A DNA stretch of 64,000 nucleotides from NCBI GenBank assembly GCA_949825045.1, contig OX463816.1, positions 12,147,579 through 12,211,578 of the forward strand, in the 5' to 3' direction. The stretch comes from Argyresthia goedartella (lineage: Eukaryota; Arthropoda; Insecta; Lepidoptera; Argyresthiidae). A program made the translations under genes and the position numbers. The notes under the pieces are model-generated. The model was not told the origin of the DNA. It ran no database searches and was given only the letters and a program-made list of their open reading frames with translations. The number at the start of each line of letters is the position of its first letter. Positions within the stretch are counted from its first letter, which is position 1. Below, one piece after another: positions 23,901 through 30,960 of this stretch.

Positions 23901-26900
23901 ACTGGAGAACAATGTGTAAAAGAGTTTGCTGACTATTTTTACTCCGTGTACAGCAACAAAACTGCAGCATTAGATGTAGATGCGGCGGTAATAGCTGCTG
24001 GTGGCGAAAACGGAGCGGCGCGGATACACCTGGAGAGACTCCATCTGGACGAGGTGAGGCGCGCTCTGCGACAACTCAAGCCGAAAAAATCTGCGGGACC
24101 TGACGGCATTCCGGCCTACGTCTTAAGGGATTGCCGGTTTGTGGTAGCCGAGCCTTTACTCCATATATATAACCAGAGCCTAAAGACGGCGGTGTTCCCT
24201 GAAAAATGGAAGACAACCCGGGTAGTGCCTGTTCCTAAGGGACGAGCGGGACCAAGCGTCGAGGGGTACAGACCGGTGGCCGTGCTGTCAACGCCGGCCA
24301 AAGTTTTAGAAGCGGCGATCCACGAAAACCTACTAGCCCAGGTGAGCCAGCAGCTGTCAGATGCCCAGCATGGGTTCCGCCCTCAGAGGAGCACCACTAG
24401 CAACCTGCTCAGCTACATGACGGAAGTGATGCCCCCAGTAGACAGTGGACTACAGGTTGACGCCGCCTACTTCGACTTTAAGAAGGCGTTCGACCTGGTC
24501 GATAATGATGTCCTACTGGAAAAGTTGGCCGGCGTTGGTCTTACTCCGCATCTATTGGGCTTTTTTGCCAGTTATATGCGAGACAGACAACAGTTTGTGG
24601 AATATAAGGGGTGTAGATCTGAAACATACTTAACAAGGTCAGGCGTAAGCCAAGGGAGTAACTTGGGTCCATTGCACTTCATAATAATGATTAATGATCT
24701 ACCCAAAGTCGTACAGAACTCAAAATGCCTTTTATTTGCGGACGACCTTAAACTTTCACTAACTATAAGAACACTGGAGGACTGTAAAATGCTGCAGAAC
24801 GACATTGATAGAGTAGTGGCCTGGAGTACGGAAAACGAACTACAGTTTAACACCTCAAAGTGTGTAACGATTAGTTTTACTCGGTCGCACACTCCCATTC
24901 TGCACAATTATGAGGTGAATCAGAGGCCTCTGACAAGGGTTAGTGAAGTCAAGGACCTAGGTATCACGATGAGGTCTGATCTTAGATTTCGAGACCATAT
25001 TTCTAAGTGCTGCAAAAAGGCTTTTAGAAATCTGGGATTCATTTTGAGAAGAGTACAAGACTTTAAAAATATCAGGGCTATAGTAACCTTGTACAACGCC
25101 CTTGTTAGAAGTCATCTGGAATGTAATGCAATCATCTGGGCTCCGCATGAAAGTAAATATACTTCCATGTTGGAGAAAGTTCAAAATAAATTCATTAGGT
25201 ATTTATATATGAGACAGTATGGGGTCTACCCTTACTATCCGTTGATGTACCCGACATTGTTTATCTTGGGCATGGTTGGCTTCAATGAGCTCTGGGTGAG
25301 GAGGGATCTCACATTGGTGGTCTACATTTGGAAGGTGCTAAGAGGTAAAATTACGAATGCGGATATACTACAGACACTTTGGCTCTGTGTACCGGATAAG
25401 TACGTACGGCGGCGCCGGCGGCCGCGGCTGCTGGCCGTGCCGCAAGCCAGGACTAACCTGCTCAAGGAAGCGCCCTTCACGCGCGCGCTCTCGACTCTAA
25501 ACGCGATCGCGGACCGTATTGATCTGTTCTCCTGTGCTCTGAATGAATTTATAAGGATTGCTATGTTCATTATAAGTTATTGATTTATTTAACTATTTAC
25601 TTAAATACAGATACTTACTAGTATTATATTAGTGTAATGAGGCATTTATTATATGTAAATTTAAATTAGCTCCGCTATCGCATTAGGTTAAGCCTGTAAT
25701 GATAGTTGTAAGAGTTGGAAATAAATAAATAATAAATAAATAAATAAATAAATAAATATCTCGCTGCAGTTTGGGTGATAAAACCTAAGCCTATTTTGTT
25801 GATGTCCTGCAGGTGCGCCCGACCAGCGACCGGCAGCGGCCGCACTGCCTCGAGCTGTACGCGAGCGGCGGCGCGGACCTCATCAAGGCGTGCAAGACGG
25901 ACTCCGAGGGGAAGGTCGTGGAGGGGAAGCATACTGTCTATAGGTACTCGCCGCATACCCTTTTAATACCCAACAGGGGCAGTCAATTTGCGGCAGTTTA
26001 TTATCGGTTTTTTCTTCTATTTAGGGTTCCGTGCCCGAAAGTCCGTCCGTCCGTCCGGTTGTATCTCATGGGACATGAGACGGGCTGTATCTCATGAAAT
26101 GTGAAAATTACAACTCTACTTGAATTTTCACAAATGTGTATTTCCCAGAATTTACTATACGAGATTTTATAAAGTCCGAGTCGGCAGTGACCCTGCCTAC
26201 GAAGCCAAGGGTCCCGAGTTCTAGTCCCGGTGGGGGCAAATATTTGTTTGATGAGAACGGATGTTTTTACCCTAGTCATGGTTGTTTGTCTATCTAAGTA
26301 TAATATTTATCGATGTAAGTATGTGTATCGTTGTCTAGTACCCATGATACAGGGAATCCTAGTTAGGGGCTAGACCAATGTGTGTAAGTAGTGTCCAAGG
26401 TATGAAGATATAACAAACCAAAACATGATTAAAATATTATCTTTGATTTCGCGCGTGGTTGTAGTGGCTCAGTTAGGTTGATATCGGTTTCGCGGTCTTA
26501 GGATTCTGGGTTCGAATCCACGGTCAGACATAATGCTATTGTCTTTTTTATTGTTCTTTTATTTATAGTGGTAAAGTTGTCTTCTTCGTGTGCGAGTCCG
26601 ACCCTCACTTGACCGACATTTTGCTTTGATTGTGCCTCCTCACTCTTGGAGGTGGTCAGTCAGCTCCCCGTACTCCTCCCTGCTCCCCGCCAGGCTGAAC
26701 GACGCTGAAATCTTTAACAGTTGCACTTTCGGCCGAGACATTCATTACATAGTGCTTTTCACGACTACTAATAAAATTTATTGTGCAGAACAATATTTTT
26801 TAGATAGACTAGGTTTATAACTACGCACCGAGTCCGCCATCTTCCGCAATTAACAGCACATGTCACGCACGATTTTACCGAGGCGACGGCACGACGCACG

Positions 26901-27325
26901 CTTTTACCGACATGGCCAAGAGTTTTATTCGTCAGAGGACACGGATGAAATGCCATCTATTGATATGTGACAAATTGTACCTGTTCAAACAAGTCATTAT
27001 TTTTTTGTTGTCCTGTTTAATTATACCTTGTTTTGGGGCCACATTACAGACCATCTCTCCTCCACATTTCCGAGCAGTAGTATTAATGTAAGATGCTGTC
27101 CTGCTGTTAGTTAAAATTGATCAAATAATCCGAGCCAATCAATTGTGTATGCTAACTGTCTCATTCCTCCCATCCTGCAGGATGTCAGCCGCGACTGCCG
27201 AGGAGCGCGACTCGTGGATCGCGCGCCTGCGCAGCTCCACCTCGCAGCACCCCTTCTACGACATGCTGGCCAGCCGCAAGAAGAAGGCGCAGTACAACGC
27301 GCACTCGGGGGGCAAGTCCACGTAG
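5833..27325 (+). CDS. step: Cytohesin (Arf guanine-nucleotide exchange factor), spliced, 5'-partial
   Basis: Seven exons (5833-5965, 12671-12869, 15950-16211, 19128-19246, 21003-21114, 25813-25943, 27181-27325) join with GT/AG introns and matching phases into 366 residues plus TAG. The order is an N-terminal coiled-coil end, a Sec7 domain (exons 1-4) and a PH domain (exons 4-7) with a basic tail. Signatures are [26 protein letters not shown] (the glutamate is the Sec7 catalytic finger), [27 protein letters not shown] and [10 protein letters not shown]. Family knowledge: cytohesins load GTP on Arf1/Arf6 at the plasma membrane, with the PH domain binding phosphoinositides, and act in insulin/PI3K signalling and membrane trafficking. 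Family length is about 400 residues, so roughly 30 N-terminal residues are upstream of the window. The best match recalled is Drosophila steppke (vertebrate CYTH1-4). The protein class is certain; the species-level ortholog name is inferred. Confidence 0.96.
8558..8606 (+). repeat. LINE 3'-end fragment
   Basis: The string 'gttagctggaagaaatctct' then 'ctttagagataagctcgcc' resembles a conserved tail of lepidopteran RTE-type LINEs that encodes the last residues of the reverse-transcriptase ORF plus its stop. Only this short motif is clear; the surrounding sequence is decayed. Confidence 0.4.
9819..10018 (+). repeat. SINE family B, copy 1
   Basis: The tRNA-like head is 'gacctctgtggcgcaggggt' ... 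'ggtcccgggttcgaacccc'. The body follows with 'ctggttcccacgacac', 'tatcctggcgtggggcc' and 'gcaatgtatgtacctgtatg'. Copies occur at 18085 (interrupted) and at 61488 (reverse). The B box and discriminator region are tRNA-like, but the acceptor stem does not close, so it is a SINE head and not a tRNA gene. Confidence 0.85.
10258..10504 (-). repeat. SINE family A, copy 2
   Basis: This is the reverse complement of the family A consensus: the body ('cacacattgatctagctcc', 'ccatgactagggtac') precedes the head ('ggactcgaacccgggaccc', 'cgactcggccattcggg' type). It is nearly full length. Confidence 0.88.
12671..12869 (+). CDS. step: Cytohesin exon 2: Sec7 N-terminal half
   Basis: The acceptor is ttctttccag and the donor TTAAG|GTGAG. 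The exon is 199 nt. The split glycine codon at the 5' end (G|GC) and arginine codon at the 3' end (AG|A) agree with the neighbouring exons. It encodes [32 protein letters not shown] and [15 protein letters not shown], the first helices of the Sec7 fold. The exon is markedly GC-richer than its introns, as expected for constrained coding sequence. Confidence 0.96.
13295..13475 (-). repeat. Decayed LINE-like repeat with internal tandem duplication
   Basis: 'gactgctgggcaaaggcc' is a motif typical of the 3' region of a common lepidopteran non-LTR element. Inside it, a roughly 62-bp unit containing 'ccttcttccgccaatcaggg' occurs twice in tandem (near 13352 and 13413) with few differences. No intact frame is present. 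Confidence 0.5.
13799..13852. repeat. 54-bp near-perfect palindrome
   Basis: Arms of 26 bp (atatagaactgatgtt, then tcataagaa) pair with a single mismatch around a 2-nt centre. A second short hairpin (accagctctac / gtagaactggt) sits just upstream at 13766-13792. The pair may be the remnant of a fold-back MITE. Confidence 0.85.
14281..14725. mobile_element. Complete MITE, family M (TIR aggtgatacgaaa)
   Basis: It starts 'aggtgatacgaaaaaata' and ends 'tatttcgtatcacct', giving 13-bp identical inverted termini. The left flank reads TTTAA and other copies are flanked by TTAA, so a TTAA target (piggyBac-like) is possible. The body is shared with 57606-57962, 58862-58962 and 63395-63728. No ORF is present: a non-autonomous element. 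Confidence 0.8.
15528..15853 (+). repeat. Tandem duplication, about 170-bp unit
   Basis: Unit 1 (15528-15700) and unit 2 (15701-15853) both run 'aattattt.ggacg...' through 'ttgcctaaaattatcttctt' to 'acattactatcttcac'. They are about 95% alike except for a deletion of roughly 15-20 bp in unit 2. It lies about 100 bp upstream of exon 3. Confidence 0.9.
15950..16211 (+). CDS. step: Cytohesin exon 3: Sec7 catalytic core
   Basis: The acceptor is aatttccag and the donor CTCACG|GTGAG; the exon is 262 nt and ends in phase 0. It contains [16 protein letters not shown], whose Glu is the glutamic finger that displaces GDP/Mg from Arf. It also contains [17 protein letters not shown], the conserved hydrophobic groove that binds the Arf switch regions and that brefeldin-type inhibitors probe. 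[16 protein letters not shown] closes the segment. No catalytic residue looks altered. Confidence 0.97.
16437..16555 (+). repeat. Dispersed repeat R1, copy 1
   Basis: It shares 'gcgctcttaattcgttgcgc', 'caatacctgtacatatgcgc' and the flanking context with the inverted copy at 38274-38400. The 'atgagcggtggccttgaatg' portion is also echoed at 56660 and 57570. No coding content. Confidence 0.7.
18085..18890 (+). repeat. SINE family B, copy 2 (interrupted)
   Basis: The head and first body part are at 18085-18226; the rest ('gtggggccagaagcaatgta...') resumes at 18839. Comparison with copy 1 at 9819 shows the two parts are contiguous in the ancestor, separated here by an insertion with a 9-bp duplication. 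Confidence 0.85.
18227..18829. mobile_element. 603-bp non-autonomous DNA element with 9-bp TSD
   Basis: 'atcctagtg' occurs at 18218-18226 and again at 18830-18838, with the second copy joining back to SINE B. The ends are imperfect inverted repeats: gcgtcttttgaaagtatac against gcgagttttgagagaatac, 15 of 19 matching. The subterminal DNA repeats 'aagtatac' in both orientations (18237, 18269, 18307, 18339 and decayed forms). A 9-bp duplication is typical of Mutator-like elements. There is no ORF. Part of it (18513-18615) also occurs at 56733-56850. Confidence 0.8.
18893..19090 (+). repeat. SINE family C, copy 2, abutting exon 4
   Basis: It begins 'tcgaatcccggtgctgaaca' (5'-truncated within the B box). 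It runs without interruption through 'acgaacgttttaacggttatg' and 'catcgcgaggaaacc' to 'gggaaaaggcgtgacgctatg'. Its end is within about 40 bp of the splice acceptor at 19126-19127. Confidence 0.82.
19128..19246 (+). CDS. step: Cytohesin exon 4: Sec7 end, linker, start of PH
   Basis: The acceptor is gtattccag and the donor GGCAG|GTAAC. The exon is 119 nt, entering in phase 0 and leaving in phase 2. It reads [20 protein letters not shown], then [18 protein letters not shown]. The Sec7-PH linker (KIPEDDGND) is the autoinhibitory stretch in the family. The PH domain begins at EGWLWKQ with two glycines before Arg; vertebrate cytohesins alternate between two and three glycines here, and the two-glycine form is the one selective for PI(3,4,5)P3. 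TE-derived sequence reaches to within about 40 bp of the acceptor. Confidence 0.96.
19369..19613 (-). repeat. SINE family A, copy 3
   Basis: In reverse orientation, it begins with the (TAA)n tail at 19369-19393, followed by 'ccttggacactatttacaca' and 'ccatgactagggtac'. The head is partly deleted around 'gggactcaaacaccgaacgt' before 'cgactcggccattcgggtcg'. It is a decayed copy. Confidence 0.85.
20595..20665 (+). repeat. 21-bp minisatellite, about 4 units
   Basis: The unit 'aaatatgtttaagtaagct' repeats three full times plus a partial unit. Confidence 0.85.
21003..21114 (+). CDS. step: Cytohesin exon 5: PH domain strands 2-4
   Basis: The acceptor is ccaatttcag and the donor ATATCG|GTATGT; the exon is 112 nt. 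It encodes [20 protein letters not shown], then [16 protein letters not shown]. The Lys/Arg of KSWKRRW and the following YF are the inositol-phosphate-binding surface of the cytohesin PH domain. The sequence is nearly invariant across animals, so the assignment is secure. Confidence 0.97.
21518..22684 (+). CDS. LINE ORF1 protein with PHD finger and coiled coil
   Basis: This is a 388-residue protein starting ATGGGGAC. Residues 5-55 form a complete C4HC3 PHD-type zinc finger: Cys5, Cys8, Cys20, Cys23, His28, Cys31, Cys52, Cys55. Residues about 115-195 are charged heptad-like sequence ([15 protein letters not shown]..., [15 protein letters not shown]) predicting a coiled coil for trimer-like assembly. 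A low-complexity S/T/Q-rich stretch follows. The C-terminal 90 residues start at [11 protein letters not shown] and end in an aromatic patch (EWFWFRP) typical of ORF1 RNA-binding regions. The family role is RNA packaging into the retrotransposition particle. The last 41 nt overlap ORF2 in another frame. The 5' leader contains no obvious internal promoter motif that I can call. Confidence 0.88.
   Translation: MGTKCSGCKDMIYDLSIMECCQCKKVYHYKCLSMTTERFDNFTQEEKDNWVCPDCVRRVPRGDNTDTPIRGSTPLNQTFTPILSTYEYVNKKRGGGGVGGAGTKCADPDDSVLGVDKKLLDELREFRREMEFRMDSQKKEYEMLESRFGRTEAELCEIKKILRVFEEKANKVDELERLNSDLIKRNQQLETSLMMASPATSQVSFANVTKKNIPINTEANKQSVAMKQASGPQPASESVTESRTSAVQQGCINTEADHLRIPVRAEIEKDSWTVVKKKQRRYPATEVKKGVNKSEGGIQGMEKKKFLHVWQLKKETTIDNLQKHIESVLGEGIPVKIEAIKHKTERDYASFIIGVPESQYDKICHQDCWAVNIEFCEWFWFRPSTGNP
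22644..25583 (+). CDS. LINE ORF2 protein: endonuclease + reverse transcriptase
   Basis: The frame is open for 979 codons. An N-terminal exonuclease-endonuclease-phosphatase domain shows [25 protein letters not shown] and a divergent last motif (DAYHPP where SDHxP is usual). The reverse transcriptase follows: [48 protein letters not shown] and the catalytic [11 protein letters not shown]-terminal thumb region follows. It nicks chromosomal DNA and reverse-transcribes its RNA at the nick. An alanine run encoded by GCC repeats (about 23381-23408) interrupts the endonuclease before its last motif. The open frame begins at GTG; the first in-frame ATG is residue 65, after the catalytic QN motif, so translation presumably needs frameshifting or reinitiation from ORF1. 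Confidence 0.93.
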   Translation: MSGFGFAPQQAIHKNTSKPIELYYQNVRGLRTKLDAFYSSIVSSSADLFAITETGCNDSIHDAEMIPPGYNIMRCDRADGRKQGGALLVAAPRFELRRVPIPGDVIVDNHVFELVCAATYLHNRFLGLFCVVYIPPKSNEDEYMVLFRIIEEICSKYRKIIVIGDFNLCSCTTSVTNYYECFVAYCGFIQSNRVVNCNNNTLDLVLSAFGEWDVCVEAAGEPLMPVDAYHPPLEVALRSRARAPAAVAAAAAAAAPEAETAADRRTSGWNFNKADFPLLYSSLAVIDWTPIYDLDLEASVNFFYDTINLILDDCVPIKKRCGVTSRYCYPEWYTSELIRDIQSKALLHKAYKSSKSDLDYERFARSRAKVKQMTKMALEQYQSRVEKNVSRDPKAFWNFVKSKRGNRNAQTILKNGETLTGEQCVKEFADYFYSVYSNKTAALDVDAAVIAAGGENGAARIHLERLHLDEVRRALRQLKPKKSAGPDGIPAYVLRDCRFVVAEPLLHIYNQSLKTAVFPEKWKTTRVVPVPKGRAGPSVEGYRPVAVLSTPAKVLEAAIHENLLAQVSQQLSDAQHGFRPQRSTTSNLLSYMTEVMPPVDSGLQVDAAYFDFKKAFDLVDNDVLLEKLAGVGLTPHLLGFFASYMRDRQQFVEYKGCRSETYLTRSGVSQGSNLGPLHFIIMINDLPKVVQNSKCLLFADDLKLSLTIRTLEDCKMLQNDIDRVVAWSTENELQFNTSKCVTISFTRSHTPILHNYEVNQRPLTRVSEVKDLGITMRSDLRFRDHISKCCKKAFRNLGFILRRVQDFKNIRAIVTLYNALVRSHLECNAIIWAPHESKYTSMLEKVQNKFIRYLYMRQYGVYPYYPLMYPTLFILGMVGFNELWVRRDLTLVVYIWKVLRGKITNADILQTLWLCVPDKYVRRRRRPRLLAVPQARTNLLKEAPFTRALSTLNAIADRIDLFSCALNEFIRIAMFIISY
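25813..25943 (+). CDS. step: Cytohesin exon 6: PH domain, later strands
   Basis: The acceptor is tgatgtcctgcag and the donor TATAG|GTACT; the exon is 131 nt. It reads [20 protein letters not shown], then [20 protein letters not shown] and TVYR. The motif [16 protein letters not shown] is diagnostic of cytohesins; the preceding loop (RPTSDRQRP) is more divergent and very GC-rich. The tail of a LINE (21420-25758) stops only 54 bp upstream, so all branch-point and pyrimidine-tract signals must fit in that short space. Confidence 0.95.
26175..26405 (+). repeat. SINE family A, copy 4
   Basis: It is 5'-truncated within the A box ('gtccgagtcggcagtgaccc'), and continues through the B box and body to 'gtgtccaaggtat'. 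It is plus strand, like copy 1. Confidence 0.87.
26455..26530 (+). repeat. tRNA-like segment (SINE head or tRNA pseudogene)
   Basis: 'tagtggctcagttagg' (A-box-like) and 'gggttcgaatcc' (B box) are spaced as in a tRNA. The acceptor arms (gtggttg.../...cagacat) do not pair, so it is not a functional tRNA. Confidence 0.5.
27181..27325 (+). CDS. step: Cytohesin last coding exon: PH C-terminal helix and basic tail
   Basis: The acceptor is cccatcctgcag. The exon completes a split Arg codon (AG|G) and stops at TAG 27323-27325. It encodes [20 protein letters not shown] (PH C-terminal helix), then [17 protein letters not shown] and a short tail ending GGKST. The lysine/arginine-rich tail is the polybasic segment that helps membrane binding. 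The terminal part of this exon is tandemly repeated directly after the stop. Confidence 0.95.
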
Positions 27326-27555
27326 GGCCACCGCCCATGCTAGCCGGCTACGCGCAGCTCCACCTCGCAGCACCCCTTCTACGACATGCTGGCACGCCGC
27401 AAGAAGGCGCAGTACAACGCGCGATCGGGGGTCAAGTCCACGTAGGGCCACCGCCCGTGCTAGCCGGCTGCGCGCAGCTCCACCTCGCAGCACCCCTTCT
27501 ACGACATGCTGGCACGCCGCAAGAAGGCGCAGTGCAACGCGCACTCGGGGGGCAA
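27229..27555 (+). repeat. Tandem triplication of the cytohesin coding end (about 120-bp period)
   Basis: The block beginning 'cgcagctccacctcgcagca' starts at 27230, 27353 and 27473. The first unit is the real end of the coding sequence; the next two lie beyond the stop. All three are in the same reading frame and each repeats the [12 protein letters not shown] peptide. The steps are 123 and 120 bp; the first unit carries one extra codon (KKK against KK). TAG follows units 1 and 2, with another in-frame TAG at 27341. Unit 3 breaks off after 'ggggggcaa'. The copies are very similar, so the event is recent or has been homogenised, or is an assembly effect. Confidence 0.93.
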
Positions 27556-30500
27556 CTAGAAGGACCACTAGAACTCCGGGGCAAGTCTACGTGGTTCCAC
27601 CAAAAATCTCGGGCGCATCTAGGCAGTGCCACTAGCATTGTGGTGCAACAGCGTAGTACGCGTACCACCGTAGCGGTAGGGCTACTGGCGTGATATCATA
27701 ACTCCTAATTTGCTTTGATTCCACAGAGATAATTTCAAATGAAAGATTGGCGGATTGTCAGTGGTTGGATTTCGTCTTTCATTTCATTATTGCGTGTAGG
27801 ATTGAGCTCTCTGGGCAACAACCACTCAATAATATAAAATGAATCTCTATACAAATAGTACAATGGACTTTTTAAAAAGATGCTGTAAACACTGTATGAC
27901 CGAAATGTGAAATTTCTCTGTGGGAGTGAACACAAAAAAGCTTCGACGATCATGCTACTAGCTACCTGTCTGCAGAGAAATGTCCAATCACAAAGAGACA
28001 TTCTCATTTGTCTTCAAGAGATATGAAGTGGCACTTATTCTTATAGTAATATAATTTAAATGGGCTGGCTATTAAGTATGTCACGATTCCAAAAATATAG
28101 ATTCCATACCTGCGCGTATTATTATGAATCTTATTTACTTCTCATAAATCATTGAAATAATCAACTTCACGTAACAATTCGTAAGATATTTAATATGAGA
28201 CACGACATGACTGCGAACTTTTTTTAATATATCAAATTTTTGTTGAACACTACAAAGTATAACGATGACCGGACTGAGAATGACATCAAATTATGAACAT
28301 TTCGTCCATTATTATAATAAGCGACATCTGTTAATAAATATTTAAAGGACAATTCTATAAATAAGTTCCGTGTTGTGGAACGTAATGGAATGTTTCACTT
28401 GAGACTTGCTCGGACACTGTAGAAGGCGCGAAGGAGTCGCAAATTAAAGAAGAGAGAATAATTTACCAACATCTTCTTCTACAACGTAAATTATAGTGTG
28501 GTGTATACATCGTACCCGAACTGGGGTCCGAATATTGTACAATATAAAACACAGAACTCCGACAGAACATTACTCCTTAGAGACATTAGTTCGACTTGAA
28601 ACGTTATTTCTTTTGTTCTTACATGTCCAACCTAACATATTGAGTGTGCCAGTTCACGGTTCGACATGGATATATTGTCGAGGTAGTCTTGGAGGAGTAA
28701 TGTCTGTCCGGAGTACTGTTTACGCACCGTTTTGTTACAACTGTTAGTACTCTAACGGCCCGATAAATAGGGTTCTAATTCAGTCAACCGTTAGCAAACT
28801 AAATGTTGTGATGGAATAATTCGGCCAGTGACAAACAAAATGATATTTTATAACGTTGTACATATCATAGTAACTGCGTTAACGTGTGCTGTATGTTGTC
28901 CGTGTAAATATCAAAGGAAAGACTGAACATGTATTAGCGTGTATTAGCGCGAGCTTCTGGAATGTTTTGCTTATTTACGCTGTGACTGCCATATTTATTG
29001 AAATAGATTGCCCGATACGAATGTGTCGGAGAATGCGTTGTTAGGGTGCCTGAACGTTATTTCCGAAACGAAAGAGTGATCTGAACAGACCGAAATATGA
29101 ATCCAGTAGATTACTACAAATACATCCAAGCCTTCTTAATCTTAGCAGATAAAAATAACAATGCGACATTACGTATGGTGCACAATGCTAACAACTAAAT
29201 AGCTGTTTAAACTGTTTCTTCATTATGTCATTTATTATGTATGATTATTCTTCAACTCAGTATAATATTCAATTTATATTCTCGCTTCGTGGATCATAGA
29301 ACAATGCGTGATCACTGATCACGACACTGTTGGTAGCATATTGGTTCAATTTGCTTGATTAGTTCTCAATGTGTTGACAATAACATATTTATTTGCAAAT
29401 GTTTGCCAAATATTCGTTGGCCAAACCATGTATGTACTGTTCGTTTATAATTGTGTTGTTTATTCAATAAGTTAGCCTAATAGACCGAATTCGTATTCAA
29501 AGATAGTATTGTCTATAAGTATGTAAATTAAATCAATGTAGGCTAATATAAATATATTGTAAAAATAGTAATTATTATAGAGGTCTAGGAAAGTATGTTT
29601 GTACCTTTTCGTTGTGGTTATTGGGTTGGACATGAATGTGGTTAATTAATATGGCTCTTTGTGTTAAACTATGTTATGACGAAGAGACATCGAACAATTA
29701 TCTCATTTAGCAGATAAAAGGCGATTTTTGTAAAAATTGCTTTACTTTGATACGACGCGAAACCTATTTTGAAAGCAATGTTACGAACAACAATTATATG
29801 ATCCTATCTTAAAAACTATTATGAAAAAATATTTGCAATCACTGCAACTGTCATTGATATTTGCATCTAAACTGCACATTACCTATATTTTTTAAATTCT
29901 TATCCATTTTTTTTTATCAATGTCTGATTGATACTCGCAGGTACGTGTTACTTTAATTATTAGTACAAACTATGTACAAATATATATGTATATTTCGCTT
30001 TAGTTATAGTTTATTCCTTTTTACAGGACATCACGGAAATATGTAGTCCAGTGTGATAGATAATACTTAGTGATTAAAGTCAAGAGACCCAATGGCAGCA
30101 GTCCCCTTTCGTCGGTTATGTTTCAAGGATGACATATTTCCATATCTTATAAATGTGATTATACCTTTCGTTTCTACTCTGTGTTTCACCTTTACAATTT
30201 AAATATTTCTTAGACTTCTAATTGACTATAATTGCTACTAAAACGTTGTTCATCTCTACTATATTGTTGGTATGGTTATGTATGATACATTCACATAGTA
30301 CATAACAATTTGGTTTAGCGCTTTTTATTCTTACATTATATGCCGTAATATGCAAATGCGTTTAGGAGAAGGGGCCTAAAAGTTGATCTGTTAGTTAGTT
30401 TAAATAGTTTTTAATTGCTAATAGTTATAGTGTGCATAGTACGCTGTATATTCGCCCTAAAAATGTTAATTTATCTCAATTGTAATGTTTTATATGACAA

Positions 30501-30590
30501 TGGATATTATGCGTAAAAATAGTGGTGTTGTAAATAATTTTGTAAGAAATGGAATATCTAATAATAAAGATAAATTTCTTTTATTTATAA
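27326..30590 (+). other. Cytohesin 3'UTR (inferred extent)
   Basis: The region after the stop has no recognisable coding sequence and, apart from the tandem units to about 27555, no clear transposon, which is unusual for this window. AATAAA at 28333-28338 could give a short form; AATAAA at 30563-30568 followed by a GT-rich stretch is the likelier distal end. The stretch is AT-rich with long runs lacking ORFs. The end point is inferred from the poly(A) signal and from the start of a transposon-dense zone beyond. Confidence 0.55.
30563..30568 (+). promoter_or_regulatory. Poly(A) signal AATAAA, probable cytohesin 3' end
   Basis: AATAAA lies in 'ctaataataaagat', with a G/T-rich element (ggttgtgtttattttt) starting about 22 bp downstream. 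This is the classical arrangement of hexamer, cleavage site and downstream element. The upstream alternative at 28333 lacks an obvious GT-rich partner. Confidence 0.5.
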
Positions 30591-30960
30591 GGTTGTGTTT
30601 ATTTTTGGCATATCGTAAGCGCCACCACCACCAATGACCAACGTAGTAAGACCCTAGTCCCTTGTCGCACGAGCCAAGCTACCGACACATAGTCCAGAAG
30701 CTGTAACTGGACTATACTGGAGAGTCAGCCAATTTATTTTGAAATAGTTGCAGCTGCCACCTTTATGAGAGGGGAAATGGACAGCCCAGAGTGGTCCGTC
30801 TCCGTCCCCTGAAACTAAACTAATTTAGACTAGTGGCCCTGTGGGCAGTAGACCTCGCTTACAGGGGGGATTGTGAACCAATTTATAGTTGTATTTTAAA
30901 ATCAAGTAGTAAAGTAGCCGCACCAATAACTTTGTGAACTACATTTTGCGATTTGAAATA
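30591..30960. other. Intergenic, nothing recognised
   Basis: The region runs from the putative cytohesin cleavage site to the TA target of the next transposon. There is no ORF, repeat or RNA gene I can support. Confidence 0.5.

Larger units (their letters stand above)
21420..25758 (+). mobile_element. Near-full-length CR1/Jockey-type non-LTR retrotransposon
   Basis: The element has a short GC-richer 5' leader (about 21420-21517, start approximate), an ORF1 with a PHD finger, an overlapping ORF2 with endonuclease and reverse transcriptase, a 175-bp 3'UTR and a tail of AATAA/AATA repeats. Both ORFs are open with no frameshift, implying recent insertion and possible competence. A PHD finger in ORF1 and a microsatellite-like tail point to the CR1 side of the Jockey superfamily, where target duplications are often absent; none was found. 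It is in the sense orientation of cytohesin. Confidence 0.9.
21115..25812 (+). other. Cytohesin intron (exons 5-6), mostly one LINE
   Basis: The intron is 4.7 kb. About 4.34 kb is the CR1/Jockey-type LINE, leaving about 300 bp at the 5' side with nothing recognisable and 54 bp at the 3' side. Without the LINE the intron would be roughly 0.36 kb. Confidence 0.8.
25944..27180 (+). other. Cytohesin intron (exons 6-7)
   Basis: It contains a short 'gggttccgtgcccgaaagtc / ccgtccgtccgtccg' repeat scrap (26022-26065), SINE A copy 4 and a tRNA-like segment. The stretch 26531-27180 shows nothing recognisable. Confidence 0.6.

Noticed and set aside
27145..27693. 182-residue plus-strand frame and the 127-residue minus-strand frame over the last cytohesin exon
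   Set aside because: Both arise from the GC-rich tandem repeat read in the wrong frame; the splice-consistent cytohesin frame explains the DNA.
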